Positions 53,504 through 63,648 of a DNA stretch of 64,000 bases are shown piece by piece. The stretch covers positions 1-64,000 of the forward strand of contig NZ_JAUUTW010000020.1 of the NCBI RefSeq assembly GCF_030676415.1, given 5' to 3'. Source of the DNA: Peribacillus frigoritolerans (GTDB taxonomy: Bacteria > Bacillota > Bacilli > Bacillales > DSM-1321). The position numbers were made by a program, and so were the translations under genes. Below the pieces are notes generated by a model, which did not search any database, was not told the DNA's origin, and worked only from the letters and a program-made list of their open reading frames with translations. Positions within the stretch are counted from its first letter, which is position 1. Each line of letters starts with the position of its first letter.

Positions 53504-53633
53504 TGTGAGACCTCCAAATAGATGTTTTGTCCTTTTTTAGCTGGCCAGCTTAGGACACATTCATCTTATCAAGAGGTCTTTTTTCGTTCAAACCTCATTT
53601 TCAGTAATTACAGGAATGCTGCCCCGTTACTTT

Positions 53634-53651
53634 AAGTGAAATGTTTCACAA
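53634..53651. promoter_or_regulatory. Rex-like operator beside IS110 copy B
   Basis: AAGTGAAATGTTTCACAA is a near-perfect dyad matching TTGTGAAnnnnTTCACAA except for the first two bases. No redox gene follows directly; the next gene is the 48-residue ORF at 53896. Confidence 0.45.
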
Positions 53652-53895
53652 TATGTTCTCTTATACAAACAAGAATCTTTTTAATGTTTGTTTCCTTTAG
53701 CCTCTATTTGCACGTGTGAAATGAACAAAGCAGCATAAGACATACATATTAAAGTGAACTAGGTAAGCTGATTTTCATAATACATTCCATTTTTCTTCTT
53801 TTATTTTGAATATTTCAACTGATTACATTCCTTGCAAAAACAAGAATAAGAAGAGGGGCAGGACACAAACTATACTAAGAAGGAGAGTGTATATC

Positions 53896-54042
53896 ATGGA
53901 TGAAAAGGGTTTAAAACAGAACGCTAGTAATACTTTACGTACGAATAAACAGAAAACTTTAGATATAATAGCAAGTGTTGATGAGTTGAAAAAAGAGCAT
54001 GAACCAGAGTATGTCTTTTTATATTGGGATGAATTGAGATAA
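53896..54042 (+). CDS. Small acidic-basic cytoplasmic protein, 48 residues
   Basis: The ATG at 53896 follows AAGGAGAG. The peptide starts MDEKGLKQNASNTLRTNKQK and ends EPEYVFLYWDELR. It is charged and has no membrane segment. A terminator follows. No family recognised. Confidence 0.6.
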   Translation: MDEKGLKQNASNTLRTNKQKTLDIIASVDELKKEHEPEYVFLYWDELR

Positions 54043-54094
54043 GTATCTTAAGAAGAGAAATTGAAATGGATATTGGATAGAATAATACCAAAAT

Positions 54095-54124
54095 AAAGCA
54101 ATTCTCCTTATTGAGAATTGCTTT
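54095..54124 (+). terminator. Rho-independent terminator
   Basis: AAAGCAATTCTC pairs with GAGAATTGCTTT. Confidence 0.8.
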
Positions 54125-54149
54125 CAATCCAGTAGGATATTCAAGTAAT

Positions 54150-54212
54150 GCACCCGTTAGCCATCCATGAATCGCAAAAATCGGCGATTCACCACAAAGA
54201 ATGAAAATGGTT
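54150..54212. repeat. Dispersed repeat, right part, hairpin variant 1
   Basis: GCACCCGTTAGCCATCCATG is followed by a hairpin TGAATCGC...GCGATTCA and CACCACAAAGAATGAAAAT. The copy at 57600-57662 has TGAAGCGC...GCGCTTCA, with both arms changed together. Confidence 0.7.
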
Positions 54213-54278
54213 AGGAAGTGTCAATACTGATATTGACCTTAATCCAGTCAACCCTAATCTATCTATAGGCTAATTTAT

Positions 54279-54368
54279 TAACGCTCTCCTCTTTTTTAAA
54301 CGATTGAGTAGGGTCTTCTTAAGTATTGTCATTTTTCATTTTTAAATAAACTTATTTTCATGGTAGTT
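54279..54368. repeat. 90-bp direct repeat, copy 1
   Basis: The stretch from TAACGCTCTCCTC through TTTTCATGGTAGTT matches 62329-62420 with few differences. On the minus strand it could encode a short peptide starting MTILKKTLLNR. Confidence 0.65.
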
Positions 54369-54381
54369 CTATAAGGTATTA

Positions 54382-54930
54382 CTACTTATTCCAATCCTTA
54401 GCTAACATACCGAAAACAATATGGTCAACATAATGGTCATACAACCATTCTGCTTGTCTTATACAACCTTCACTAACAAAACCCAATCTTTCGGGAATTC
54501 CTCTACTTTTATTATTCTCCTCAGCAACCCTAATTTCAACTTTATCTAGTTTCAATTCATTAAATGCATAATCAGTCAATGCCTTAGCTACTCTTGTCAT
54601 AATTCCATTTCCTTGATATTCTTCTCCGAGCCAATAACCAATATATGCAGTTTTATTTGACCAATTTATTTGGTTATAACCTGCTACACCAACAATTTGT
54701 CCCTTATACATAATAACTGTATTGAAACTCTTGTTTTCAGCGAAACCTTTTAAACAAATATTAATGAACCCTTTTGTATCTTCAAGTTTTGTTGTATTAT
54801 CCAGCCAAGGAAGCCATTCTCGTAGATATTCTCTGGATTGATCTGTTATTTCGAAAACTCTTTCTGCATCCTTTAATTCTAACAGTTTCAATGATAACTC
54901 CCCATCAATCTTATGTAAGAACATACTCAT
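54382..54930 (-). CDS. GNAT-family ribosomal-protein-type acetyltransferase (YdaF-like)
   Basis: The 182-residue enzyme starts with a RimL-like segment (LLELKDAERVFEITDQSREY) and has the acetyl-CoA signature region IGYWLGEEYQGNGIMTRVAKAL and the late IRVAEENNKSRGIPERLGF. Such proteins acetylate ribosomal N-termini or other amines. In the usual motif NxxSxxIxERLGF the first serine is kept. Monocistronic, with a GGGG site upstream. Confidence 0.85.
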   Translation of the reverse strand: MSMFLHKIDGELSLKLLELKDAERVFEITDQSREYLREWLPWLDNTTKLEDTKGFINICLKGFAENKSFNTVIMYKGQIVGVAGYNQINWSNKTAYIGYWLGEEYQGNGIMTRVAKALTDYAFNELKLDKVEIRVAEENNKSRGIPERLGFVSEGCIRQAEWLYDHYVDHIVFGMLAKDWNK

Positions 54931-55412
54931 CCCCCTGATTTTTCTATTGGTTTATTTTGTATATTACCATATATGATTAATAGATAAATCACTTGTTTAT
55001 TATGGAGCTAACCTGCCCCGATAGTTCCATAAGGAAAAGAGCTGCCGAAGCAACTCTCTTGTTTAAGTAAAGCACCCGTTAGTTCCGTAATAAAAAGGTT
55101 ACCGCAGCAACCTCCCTTATTAAAGTAAAGCGCCTGTTAGTTTAAAATCTATCTCCAAGTAACTTGTTTTTAACATAGAACTTAACGCTAAATCCTCCAG
55201 GCACTTCTTCGTAGAAAGTATACCTGTGTAAGTGTTATAAGGTTTTTCCTATCACTGAATGGAGGGGCCCCCTTTTTTATTTAATAATTTCATTTGTGCC
55301 CCAGCTAAAAAGTAGAATTTATCTTTACTTTATTTATCTGTATATAGTAGGAACACATATGCATCTATACAAGTGAATACAATGTAAAAATCTATTCACT
55401 GGAGGAGAAGAG
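54931..55412. other. Intergenic region with double dispersed repeat
   Basis: Besides the repeat at 55012-55140, only promoters are expected here. A GGAGGAG site leads into the oxidase at 55413. Confidence 0.4.
55012..55140. repeat. Dispersed repeat, tandem double copy
   Basis: Two successive units: CTAACCTGCCCCGATAGTTC...GAGCTGCCGAAGCAACTCTC...AAAGCACCCGTTAG and TTCCGTAATAAAAAGG...GCAACCTCCC...AAAGCGCCTGTTAG. The unit borders are CTAAC-type and GTTAG-type ends. Confidence 0.7.
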
Positions 55413-56885
55413 ATGCCTAATAACATAAATTATCAATTAACGACTCAACAAATGATTAGCATTATTAGAAATGGTCTTAAAAAGTCGCAAGTTCCCAAAC
55501 ATATTACTATTGTTGGCGCAGGACTAGCAGGACTGGTTGCGGCTTCTCTTTTACAGGAGGCCGGGCACAACGTCACAATCCTTGAAGCAAACAACAGGGT
55601 AGGCGGACGTGCCTATACCATACGCTCCCCCTTTAGTAATGGGCTTTATTTTAACCTAGGCCCAATGCGTATTCCTGATGTTCATTTTTTGACCTTAGAG
55701 TATATTAAAAAATTCGGGCTAACCCTAAACCTGTTTATTAACCGAACTCCAATGGATATTCTTTATCTCAATGGAATCAAAACACGTCTTAACATTTTTG
55801 AACGTTCTCCTGGTATTCTAAACTTTCCCGTTGCCCCAAATGAAAGAGGTAAAAGCGCAGAGGATCTGGTGAAATTAGCTACACAGCCAATTCTTGATTT
55901 TATTAAACAAGACCCCACGAGAAATTGGCATCTCGTAGAAAAAGAATTTAAAAACTACTCACTAGGTACTTTCTTAAACTCTTACCATTATCAATATGGA
56001 ACGACTTTTTCAGATGGCGCGGTTGATATGATCGGTGTACTCCTTGACTTAGAAGCATATATGGGGATGTCATTTATTGAAGTTTTGCGAGAAGAGGCGT
56101 CCTTCAGAGCAAATCGTTTCTATGAGATAACCGGTGGTATGGATCTGCTGCCAAAGGCATTTCTCCCGCAATTAAAAGAAGTTATTATGTTCAATCAAAG
56201 GATGACGAAAATTGTCCAACATAACAACAGAGTAACCATCCATTCCACCCATCAGCACACCTTAGAGGATTCCACCATTACTGGTGATCTTGCCATCATA
56301 ACTCTCCCCTTTACAGTGTTACGATTTGTGAAAGTTGAACCATACCATTCTTTTTCCTATTATAAACGGAGAGCTATTCGTGAACTGAACTATATGAGCG
56401 CAACAAAAATCGGAATCGAGTTTAAAAGCAGGTTTTGGGAAAGACACCATCAATATGGTGGTAAATCCATAACTGACCTTCCGATTCGATTCACTTATTA
56501 CCCAAGTCAGGGGATTGGTACAAAAGGACCTGCTGTGGTTTTGGCAAGCTATACATGGGCGGATGAGGCTTTAACATGGAACGGTCTATCCAACGAAAAA
56601 CGCATTCAATATGCTTTAAAGAACTTAGCTGAAATTTACGGAGACCAAGTCTATTCTGAGTTTGTGTCAGGAACTTCCTTTAGTTGGGTCGATAATGAAT
56701 ATTCCTCTGGAGCTTTCACTGCTTTTGAACCGAGTCAGGAAACCGAGTTGTATCCTTATATGCCTATACCTGAAGGAAGAGTGCACTTTGCCGGTGAACA
56801 TACTTCACTTACCCACGGTTGGATGCAAGGGGCGATTGAATCTGGAGTACGGGTTGCATATGAAGTGAATGACTTGAAAAAGTAA
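55413..56885 (+). CDS. yobN: Flavin amine oxidase / L-amino acid oxidase-like (YobN)
   Basis: The 490-residue flavoenzyme has the FAD site [19 protein letters not shown] followed by [12 protein letters not shown], a substrate-domain start [10 protein letters not shown], and the C-terminal [20 protein letters not shown] that closes the FAD site. It resembles B. subtilis YobN and L-amino acid oxidases, which deaminate amino acids to keto acids with H2O2. There is no signal peptide. GGAGGAG gives a strong ribosome site. It stands alone between repeats. Confidence 0.87.
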   Translation: MPNNINYQLTTQQMISIIRNGLKKSQVPKHITIVGAGLAGLVAASLLQEAGHNVTILEANNRVGGRAYTIRSPFSNGLYFNLGPMRIPDVHFLTLEYIKKFGLTLNLFINRTPMDILYLNGIKTRLNIFERSPGILNFPVAPNERGKSAEDLVKLATQPILDFIKQDPTRNWHLVEKEFKNYSLGTFLNSYHYQYGTTFSDGAVDMIGVLLDLEAYMGMSFIEVLREEASFRANRFYEITGGMDLLPKAFLPQLKEVIMFNQRMTKIVQHNNRVTIHSTHQHTLEDSTITGDLAIITLPFTVLRFVKVEPYHSFSYYKRRAIRELNYMSATKIGIEFKSRFWERHHQYGGKSITDLPIRFTYYPSQGIGTKGPAVVLASYTWADEALTWNGLSNEKRIQYALKNLAEIYGDQVYSEFVSGTSFSWVDNEYSSGAFTAFEPSQETELYPYMPIPEGRVHFAGEHTSLTHGWMQGAIESGVRVAYEVNDLKK

Positions 56886-56936
56886 ATTAGGAAAAATAGA
56901 TAAATTAGGACTGTTATAGAAATTTTTTATTCAACT

Positions 56937-57022
56937 AAACTGCCCCTTTAGTTGCGTAAAGAAAAAGCTGCCTTAAAGACAGCTCCGATCTTCAGCTAAC
57001 GCACCCGTTAGCTTAATATTTC
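56937..57022. repeat. Dispersed repeat copy
   Basis: CTAAACTGCCCCTTTAGTTG opens it, GCTGCCTTAAAGACAGCTCC is its middle hairpin and CTAACGCACCCGTTAG its end. Confidence 0.75.
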
Positions 57023-57030
57023 TCTATTCT

Positions 57031-57440
57031 TTATTTCTGTTCATTAAGTTTGAAAATAGTGGATAATGTTTCACCGTCTTTCCCTTCCAAAACGCTCCAT
57101 ACCTGCTTTTCATCCTGCACGTCTGCGGAGCCAGTTTCGTTGAACCACACCTTATATTTCTGCCCTTCCTTGTTATTTTGGTCTATAAACCAAAATACAG
57201 CATCTTCTTTGCTACTTTTATCAACTGATACTGTTTTATCCCATTTGACATCTGCTATAATGTTTTCAATCTTTTTGACATTACCTTTATCCAATACAGC
57301 TCGTCTATCACTTAATCCACCGTACTCTACTATTTGATAGCCAACGTCTTTTGTCTCAGGAGAACGTTAGAGGAACTTGAACATCCCCCTAACGCCACAA
57401 TGATAACAAGCAAACTGAAACTCCATAATAATTTCCTCAT
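57031..57440 (-). pseudogene. Lipoprotein gene with a frameshift
   Basis: ATG 57440 opens MRKLLWSFSLLVIIVALGGC, a lipoprotein signal with lipobox ALGGC, then the frame shifts after SSSSN. The mature part continues one frame over as PETKDVGYQIVEYGGLSDRR and runs to 57031 (NIIADVKWDKTVSVDKSSKE). The 410 bases are one short of a multiple of three. A product from the internal ATG at 57294 would not be exported. Function unknown. Confidence 0.65.
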
Positions 57441-57535
57441 ACTCACACCTCTTTTTCCCAATTGTACCATTCATAAACAGTGTTGATTGAGGAATTTCTG
57501 TTTTTTATCAACTCTATTTTTCACTTTTTGTTAAA

Positions 57536-57662
57536 CTAACCTGCCCCTTTAGTTCCATAATAAAAGAGCTACCTTAAAGACAGCTCCGATCTTCAGCTAA
57601 CGCACCCGTTAGCCATTCATGAAGCGCAAAAATCAGCGCTTCACCACAGAGAATGAAAATTG
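57536..57662. repeat. Dispersed repeat, long copy, hairpin variant 2
   Basis: CTAACCTGCCCCTTTAGTTC, then GAGCTACCTTAAAGACAGCT, CTAACGCACCCGTTAG and the extension with hairpin TGAAGCGC...GCGCTTCA. The first half matches 56937-57022 and the second half 54150-54212, showing both are parts of one unit. Confidence 0.75.
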
Positions 57663-58228
57663 GTCTCTATGTCGATAATGTTTTAATGGCTGGCGAAGAA
57701 GGTCGTTGAACTATGGTGCCTTTGAGCCCATCCGTTAGTCTGACTCCGACGACCACGGTGTACCACCGACTGTCGCGCCCTTTATGGGTAGCACTCATGG
57801 GAGATTAATCCTTTTTTGGTCGTCGCGCTAGCCTCTACTTAATTTGCTATAATTGGAGATTTTTGTTTAACGATTGACCAAACTCAATCAGATCACTCAT
57901 AAGGCTCAGCCTTTTTTTAAAAAGCGTTTTTACTGGGTCTATTTCTAGATTTTGTGCTTTTTTAATTTTCATGGGAGTTCAACAACTATTTCATTTGCAT
58001 TAAGCTTGTCCACAAAAATTCTTCTCCGGAAAATTCACATGATTTCAAAATCCTTTGCGAATATTTCTTTAAGTCTGCTACATACGGCAGTCTTGGTCGC
58101 ATCATTGTGTTAATGATCTGGTTTTATTTATCTGGGCTCATCAGATTATATTGCAGAGGTGAAAAAGTGGAAAATTTCAGGGGTGTTAATTAGTTAAAGT
58201 CTCCGTTTAAAGACTTTAGTGATTAATT
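57663..58228. other. Gap with unassigned coding fragments
   Basis: The plus strand starts LYVDNVLMAGEEGR, and the minus strand holds two short frames, MMRPRLPYVADLKKYSQRIL (near 58120-58000) and MKIKKAQNLEIDPVKTLFKK (near 57975-57850), which could be two frames of one lost protein. None has a ribosome site and I cannot name them. Confidence 0.3.
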
Positions 58229-58229
58229 A

Positions 58230-58275
58230 AAAAAGCCAGATTTCTCTAAATAATATAGAGATATATCAGGCTTTT
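58230..58275. terminator. Imperfect terminator hairpin
   Basis: AAAAGCC...GGCTTTT with inner TCTCTA/TAGAGA pairing. Confidence 0.6.
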
Positions 58276-58386
58276 AATAATGAAAATATCTTAATGTTGT
58301 AAATCTGCTTTTTCATAAATGTACCCTTGAATTAGCTACTGAAGGAATTGGTTTAAACGCATTTATCCCGAGGATTTACTTTTATC

Positions 58387-58524
58387 TTAATACTCTATTT
58401 CATCGTAATCTTTAGGCTGATGGACCGGCTGCCCGTTTTCGCTTTTAGAAATATCATTAATTGTTTGCAGCTCCTCTTGTCTTTCTTCAGTATCCTTTTC
58501 ATTTTGCTTTACTTGCTTTTTCAT
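58387..58524 (-). CDS. Small charged protein, 45 residues
   Basis: The ATG at 58524 follows AGGGGGGAATCACC. The peptide MKKQVKQNEKDTEERQEELQ continues with INDISKSENGQPV and ends KDYDEIEY. It is hydrophilic, without a membrane part. Strong ribosome site supports expression. Family not recognised. Confidence 0.65.
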   Translation of the reverse strand: MKKQVKQNEKDTEERQEELQTINDISKSENGQPVHQPKDYDEIEY

Positions 58525-59108
58525 GGTGATTCCCCCCTTCCAATGGTTCTAAAAATTAATATGCACTATCAAAGGTTTCAGCATGCATCTAAGAAAAATG
58601 CAGCCAGGTCTAACTGCAAAATGATTGAATAATTTTTCCATCCTCATATTCCTTTTCACACTAACAAGGCTTGATTTGTCAGTGAATCTCTCCGTCCGGA
58701 TTTTGGGCCATTTCTCCCGTAAACCATGTAAAAGGAGTAATCAAGAAGAATGAATGATGTTAACGATGGTGAATAATAACCGATACTTCAATGAGTAGAA
58801 GGATAATGCTCCTGCAAATCCAGTTAATCCAAGAGGGATGAAAATCAGTGAACCCAGGCAGCATGCAGCCATAAAAAAATCCGAAAATACAGTGGTTAAC
58901 TGCGACACTTTTTCCTTCATGATTTAAACTTCTCCATGCTGCAACAATCATGCGTTGTTGTTTCTTTCTTTGTTTCTGGATAAAGTTCAAAAATATGATG
59001 AATTTAGGTTGGAATTATTTATGACGGTTCACCGTAAACGATTGTATTTCAATTTATTTTCAAATAAGTGAGCAGTAAGATTAATTTTTAAAAGCAACTT
59101 TGTCTTTG
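58525..59108. other. Gap; one doubtful minus-strand ORF at 58760-58990
   Basis: The 76-codon TTG-start frame (MNFIQKQRKKQQRMIVAAWR, then IFGFFYGCMLPGF and SIILLLIEVSVII) has hydrophobic parts but no ribosome site. It may be a decayed small membrane protein. Nothing else seen. Confidence 0.3.
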
Positions 59109-59143
59109 AAAAAGGAATCAGAGTAGTTCTCTGATTCCTTTTT
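59109..59143 (-). terminator. Terminator of the lactate permease operon
   Basis: AAAAAGGAATCAGAG pairs with CTCTGATTCCTTTTT over a 5-base loop. Confidence 0.85.
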
Positions 59144-59168
59144 ACTAGTTAGTTATATAAAAGTATTA

Positions 59169-60740
59169 CTAATAAAATAGCGATAATAAAAATGTCCAAA
59201 TGCACACAAAAGCTAATAACCCAAAGCTGTATTTTAATGTCATTTTCGTTAAATCAGATTCTTTTCCTGTTTCACCAACGGCTGCAGCTGCTATTGCGAT
59301 TGACTGTGGAGAAACAAGCTTTGCCATAACTCCCCCGGCAGTGTTAGCAGAAACTAATAATGATGAGTTTGTGCCTATGATATTACCTGCAGTAGCTTGT
59401 ATAGGCGCAAATAACGTATTGTTATTTACTACAGACCCAGTCATAAACACTCCAATCCATCCTAATAGTGGTGATAGTAATGGGAAGATATTTCCTGTTG
59501 TAGCAACTGCTTCACCTAAAGAAATTGTTAATCCACCATATGTCATTAACTTAGCTATACCAATAATTGCACAGATCATAATGATTGGAATCCAAAATTC
59601 TGAAACAGTTTTTTTTAGGAGAGACAGACCTTCACTGAAATTGATTGCTTTCGTCGTTAGAATCGTCGTTAAAGCAGCTAATAATATCGCTGTTCCTGTT
59701 GCACCGATTAAATCAATGCCAATATTGATCGAAGATCCTGGTACTATAAATTTCAGTACAGCCGATTCAAGAATTCCTCCTTGAGAAAACAAACCTTTAA
59801 ATGCAGGAAAGCTCCAAATCAATACAAATATTGTTAATAAATAAAATGGAGACCATGCCTTTACAACATCACCCATTGAATGATTTTCAAATTCATATTC
59901 TTTGCCGTTGAGTAAAAATATATGTTTAGGCTGCCACCTATTAAGAAATAATGCCAACAAACCCATTGTTAATAGTGAAGGAATAATGTCAGCTAACTCT
60001 GGTCCTACAAATATTGTTATGGTCGCTTGGGCCACTGTATAAGTAATAGATGTCACCAAAATAGCCGGCAATACTTCTCTAATCCCTTTAAATCCATCCA
60101 TTAACCATATTAATAAAAACGGAATGGTAAAGTTAATGATCGGCAGTGTTAAGGCAGTCATCATTGACACATTCATGGAAGTCACATTTTCCAACCCAAA
60201 TGTACCGATGATTCCAACCGGTATGCCAATTGCACCGAATGCTCCTGAAGCACCATTTGCTACTAGACAGAGCATGGCTGCCTGTAAAGGTTTGAATCCC
60301 AATGAAACTAATAGAACGGCACAGATTGCAATCGGTACACCAAAACCTGCTGCCCCTTCAAGAAAGGCATTAAAGCAAAACCCAATAAGTAAGAGCTGAA
60401 GACGTTGGTCTTGTGAAATACCCGCAATACTTCCGCGTAAAACATCAAATTTCCCGGATTTAACAGAGATTTTATATAACCAGACGGCCATCACAATGAT
60501 ATAACCAATCGGCCATATCCCTTGTATCGTACCTTGTACAACACTCCCGATTGCTTCACCCAAAGGTAGCTTAAAGAGGAAAAGTACAATAAGAAGGGTT
60601 ACAAATAAATTTAGAAGCGCTGCATAAATACCTCTCATTTTAAAGATCGTCAAACATAAGAGAAACAAAAGGATCGGTATAGCTGCAACTAACGCTGAAA
60701 TAGCAAGATTATTAAATGGATCGATAGTTACTACTAACAT
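59169..60740 (-). CDS. lctP: L-lactate permease
   Basis: The 523-residue LctP-family transporter starts [20 protein letters not shown] and has a dozen or more helices, with [19 protein letters not shown] and [19 protein letters not shown] as family motifs. It moves lactate with protons. The open frame extends 91 residues further upstream through a lactate dehydrogenase fragment, but ATG 60740 is the true start: GGGAG lies 9 bases before it and the homology begins there. It is transcribed in the same direction as ldh at 61187-62149, with remnants of a second pair between. Confidence 0.9.
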   Translation of the reverse strand: MLVVTIDPFNNLAISALVAAIPILLFLLCLTIFKMRGIYAALLNLFVTLLIVLFLFKLPLGEAIGSVVQGTIQGIWPIGYIIVMAVWLYKISVKSGKFDVLRGSIAGISQDQRLQLLLIGFCFNAFLEGAAGFGVPIAICAVLLVSLGFKPLQAAMLCLVANGASGAFGAIGIPVGIIGTFGLENVTSMNVSMMTALTLPIINFTIPFLLIWLMDGFKGIREVLPAILVTSITYTVAQATITIFVGPELADIIPSLLTMGLLALFLNRWQPKHIFLLNGKEYEFENHSMGDVVKAWSPFYLLTIFVLIWSFPAFKGLFSQGGILESAVLKFIVPGSSINIGIDLIGATGTAILLAALTTILTTKAINFSEGLSLLKKTVSEFWIPIIMICAIIGIAKLMTYGGLTISLGEAVATTGNIFPLLSPLLGWIGVFMTGSVVNNNTLFAPIQATAGNIIGTNSSLLVSANTAGGVMAKLVSPQSIAIAAAAVGETGKESDLTKMTLKYSFGLLAFVCIWTFLLSLFY

Positions 60741-60758
60741 AATAACAGCTCCCTTACG

Positions 60759-60797
60759 TAAGAATTTCTTACTTAAGAATTTCTTACTTAAGAAATT
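60759..60797. repeat. 15-bp tandem repeat upstream of lctP
   Basis: TAAGAATTTCTTACT occurs twice in direct succession and a third partial unit TAAGAAATT follows. It keeps the reading frame (SKKFL repeated) of the fused upstream sequence. Confidence 0.75.
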
Positions 60798-60802
60798 AAA
60801 AT

Positions 60803-60983
60803 ACTCCCAAAATAGAGATTGAATATCTTTAAGTGTTTTAACAGAATGTGCAAACTTTTCTTTTTCGCTCTCATTTAGGGAAAGCTCCACAATATTTTTT
60901 GCACCTGTACGATTAATTACAGTTGGAGTATCAACATGAACATTACTTTGACCATATTGGCCTTCTAACAACGATCCAACTAG
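60803..60983 (-). pseudogene. L-lactate dehydrogenase, C-terminal remnant
   Basis: The segment reads [20 protein letters not shown], then [20 protein letters not shown] and SVKTLKDI, which parallels the C-terminus of the intact ldh ([20 protein letters not shown]...[20 protein letters not shown]). It is the last fifth of a second ldh gene and stays in frame with lctP. Confidence 0.85.
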
Positions 60984-61161
60984 TAAGCATCTGGAATAAA
61001 AATGCCGATACACCTATGCTAATGATTAGTGTAAGAAGGGCTGTGATAATGCCCTTCATTTTAAATACAGTCAGACCCAATAGAAAGAATATGACAGGAA
61101 AGGCAGCAACCAAGGCTGATAAGTACGTGTTATTCAATGGATTATAATCTTGAATCCACAT
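60979..61161 (-). pseudogene. Lactate permease, N-terminal remnant
   Basis: ATG 61161 opens MWIQDYNPLNNTYLSALVAA, VIFFLLGLTVFKMKGIITAL and FLFQMLTSW, the first two helices of an LctP protein paralogous to 59169-60740. It then runs into the ldh remnant in another frame and stops. It begins 25 bases after the intact ldh. Confidence 0.85.
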
Positions 61162-61186
61162 GATGCTTCCTTCTTTCTATTTAATG

Positions 61187-62164
<978 letters not shown>

Positions 62165-62197
62165 TCATCTCATTAAGTTTTTAAAAGGAAAATATTG

Positions 62198-62217
62198 TTT
62201 GTGAAACATTTCACAAA
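62198..62217. promoter_or_regulatory. Rex operator upstream of ldh
   Basis: TTTGTGAAACATTTCACAAA matches the Rex consensus TTGTGAAnnnnTTCACAA in both arms and lies about 50 bases before the ldh start. Rex is the NADH/NAD-sensing repressor of fermentation genes in Gram-positives. Confidence 0.88.
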
Positions 62218-62328
62218 TTAATAATACATCACTTTTTCCCAATTTACAATCCACTTTCAAAAAAAATATGTTTTTACAAAGGCTACTAAACTTCATAAAT
62301 TTTTCTGTAAAGCTCCTCAGTTTCTATC

Positions 62329-62420
62329 TTTAACGCTCTCCCTTTTTTTAAAACGATTGAGCAGGGTCTTCTTAAGTATTGTCATTTTTCCATTCTTAAA
62401 AAACTTATTTTCATGGTAGT
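62329..62420. repeat. 90-bp direct repeat, copy 2, next to the group II intron
   Basis: It matches 54279-54368 up to GGTAGTT and then diverges just before the intron 3' end at 62429. Confidence 0.65.
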
Positions 62421-62428
62421 TGAATAAA

Positions 62429-63535
62429 ATCGAGTAGGAGGAGGCGCCTAGCCTCCGACCTCTCACACCACCGTACATACCGTTCGGTATACGGCGGTTC
62501 AGTTTAAGTCTGACGTAGTTTTGTATATCGTTCATATAGATTTACTAACCCATGATGGAGCCAATAAACATTATTAAGGGTTTTGTCTAGAATAGGACTA
62601 TGCGCTATGCGCCAATAACCCTTTCTGCTATTTCCCCATTCATATGCTTTTCCAAATGGGACGCCTAATCCTTTGAGTTTCTTCACCCTCGTTCTTGGCA
62701 ATTTCCATTGCTTCCATAGGCACATCCTGAGTCTTCTTCGAATCCATGAATCTAAATTCTTCAATACGTTCGGAGTATCAATGAGGGCGAAATACCCCAT
62801 CCAACCTCTAAGGTATTGCTTTAACTTATTTATTCGGAGTTTCATGGGTATCGGTAATTTTCTCGAGGTCATTTCCCTGATTCGTTTCTTTACCCTCTTC
62901 ACCGTTTGTTTAGCCAGTAGAACCTTCGGGTTCTTCTTTGACTTCGTGAAACTAAAACCGAGAAACGTTCTGTTCCAAGGGCGATCATACTTCGACTTTT
63001 CGTAGTTGACCTTTAGCTTCAGTTTATTTTCAATGAAGCTTGAGATATTCCCCATTGCACGTTTGGCGGCTTTTCGTGTCTTCACAAAGATAGTACTGTC
63101 ATCCGCATACCTTACGAATCGAAGATTGCGTTTCTCTAGTTCTTTATCTAAATCGTCTAACATGATATTAGATAATAAAGGACTTAACGGACCTCCTTGC
63201 GGAGTTCCCTCCTCACTTTTATGAAAAAGTCCGCCTATCATAATGCCTGCTTGAAGGAATTTACGAATCAGTTTGAGAACTCGTTTATCTTCAATTTTCC
63301 GCTCTAACATTCCCATGAGCTTGTCATGATTCACTTTATCGAAGAACTTCTCCAAGTCCATATCCACTACCCATGTATAACCTTCGGTTATATAGGACTT
63401 TGCCTTACGAACCGCCTGGAGCCCTTGTTTGTTAGGGCGAAATCCATAGCTATTCTCCGAAAAGGTTGAGTCATATATCTTGGTCAATATTTGGGCAATG
63501 GCTTGTTGAATGAATACACTCATAAGTTGTACGGA
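62429..63535 (-). mobile_element. Group II intron, 5'-truncated
   Basis: The minus strand ends with a recognisable 3' intron part: domain V (AACCGCCGTATACCGAACGG, TATGTACGGTGGTGTGAGAGG-like) and a domain VI hairpin GGAGGCTAGGCGCCTCC followed by TCCTACTCGAT. The reverse transcriptase lies upstream of this, but its first motifs and the whole 5' ribozyme are missing; the intron breaks off near 63535. Confidence 0.8.
62504..63523 (-). pseudogene. ltrA: Group II intron reverse transcriptase/maturase, N-terminally truncated
   Basis: The frame gives 339 residues beginning at RT motif 2 (FIQQAIAQILTKIYDSTFSE, NSYGFRP), with VVDMDLEKFFDKVNHDKL, GTPQGGPLSPLLSNI, the catalytic YADD in VRYADDSTIFV, and the maturase X domain to a KLRQT end. 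Intact proteins are about 420 residues and start with RT0/RT1. Without these and without the 5' ribozyme the intron cannot splice or move. Confidence 0.82.
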
Positions 63536-63648
63536 CTAGCTGCTTAATCTCAAAGTTAACAGGATATTACTATTCTATGTTTCTATTGCATTAATTTCAC
63601 ACCAGAACTAATAGTTATGTAGTGATTTCTGCATCTCGTCCCACTTAA
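63536..63648. other. Junction between broken intron and broken integrase
   Basis: About 110 bases without coding signal. Both neighbours lose their 5' parts here, so it marks a rearrangement point. Confidence 0.4.

Larger units (their letters stand above)
51808..53620 (-). mobile_element. IS110/IS1111-type element, copy B
   Basis: It has the same ends and the same orientation as copy A and about 95 percent or more identity by eye, with a broken transposase. It sits between TTCTTAAACTTACCT and GCCCCGTTACTTTAAG, which rejoin to the repeat-like target AAACTTAC-CT-GCCCCGTTA. Confidence 0.9.

Noticed and set aside
46226-54124. Defence or toxin-antitoxin system between the IS110 copies
   Set aside because: Genes there are gerW, a PAP2 phosphatase, a DUF3918-like protein and small peptides; no pair with toxin or immunity motifs is visible.
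57031-57294. Intact 87-residue cytoplasmic protein
   Set aside because: The upstream sequence encodes a lipoprotein signal in the adjacent frame, so the open part is better read as the tail of a frameshifted lipoprotein.
54150-57662. CRISPR array
   Set aside because: Repeats are long, irregularly spaced and variable, with no uniform spacers and no cas genes in the window.
59200-59784. 194-codon plus-strand ORF opposite lctP
   Set aside because: It is the antisense shadow of a membrane protein gene, with no ribosome site.
62317-62535. 72-codon minus-strand ORF
   Set aside because: It runs through the group II intron domains V and VI into flanking repeat DNA, so the frame is accidental.
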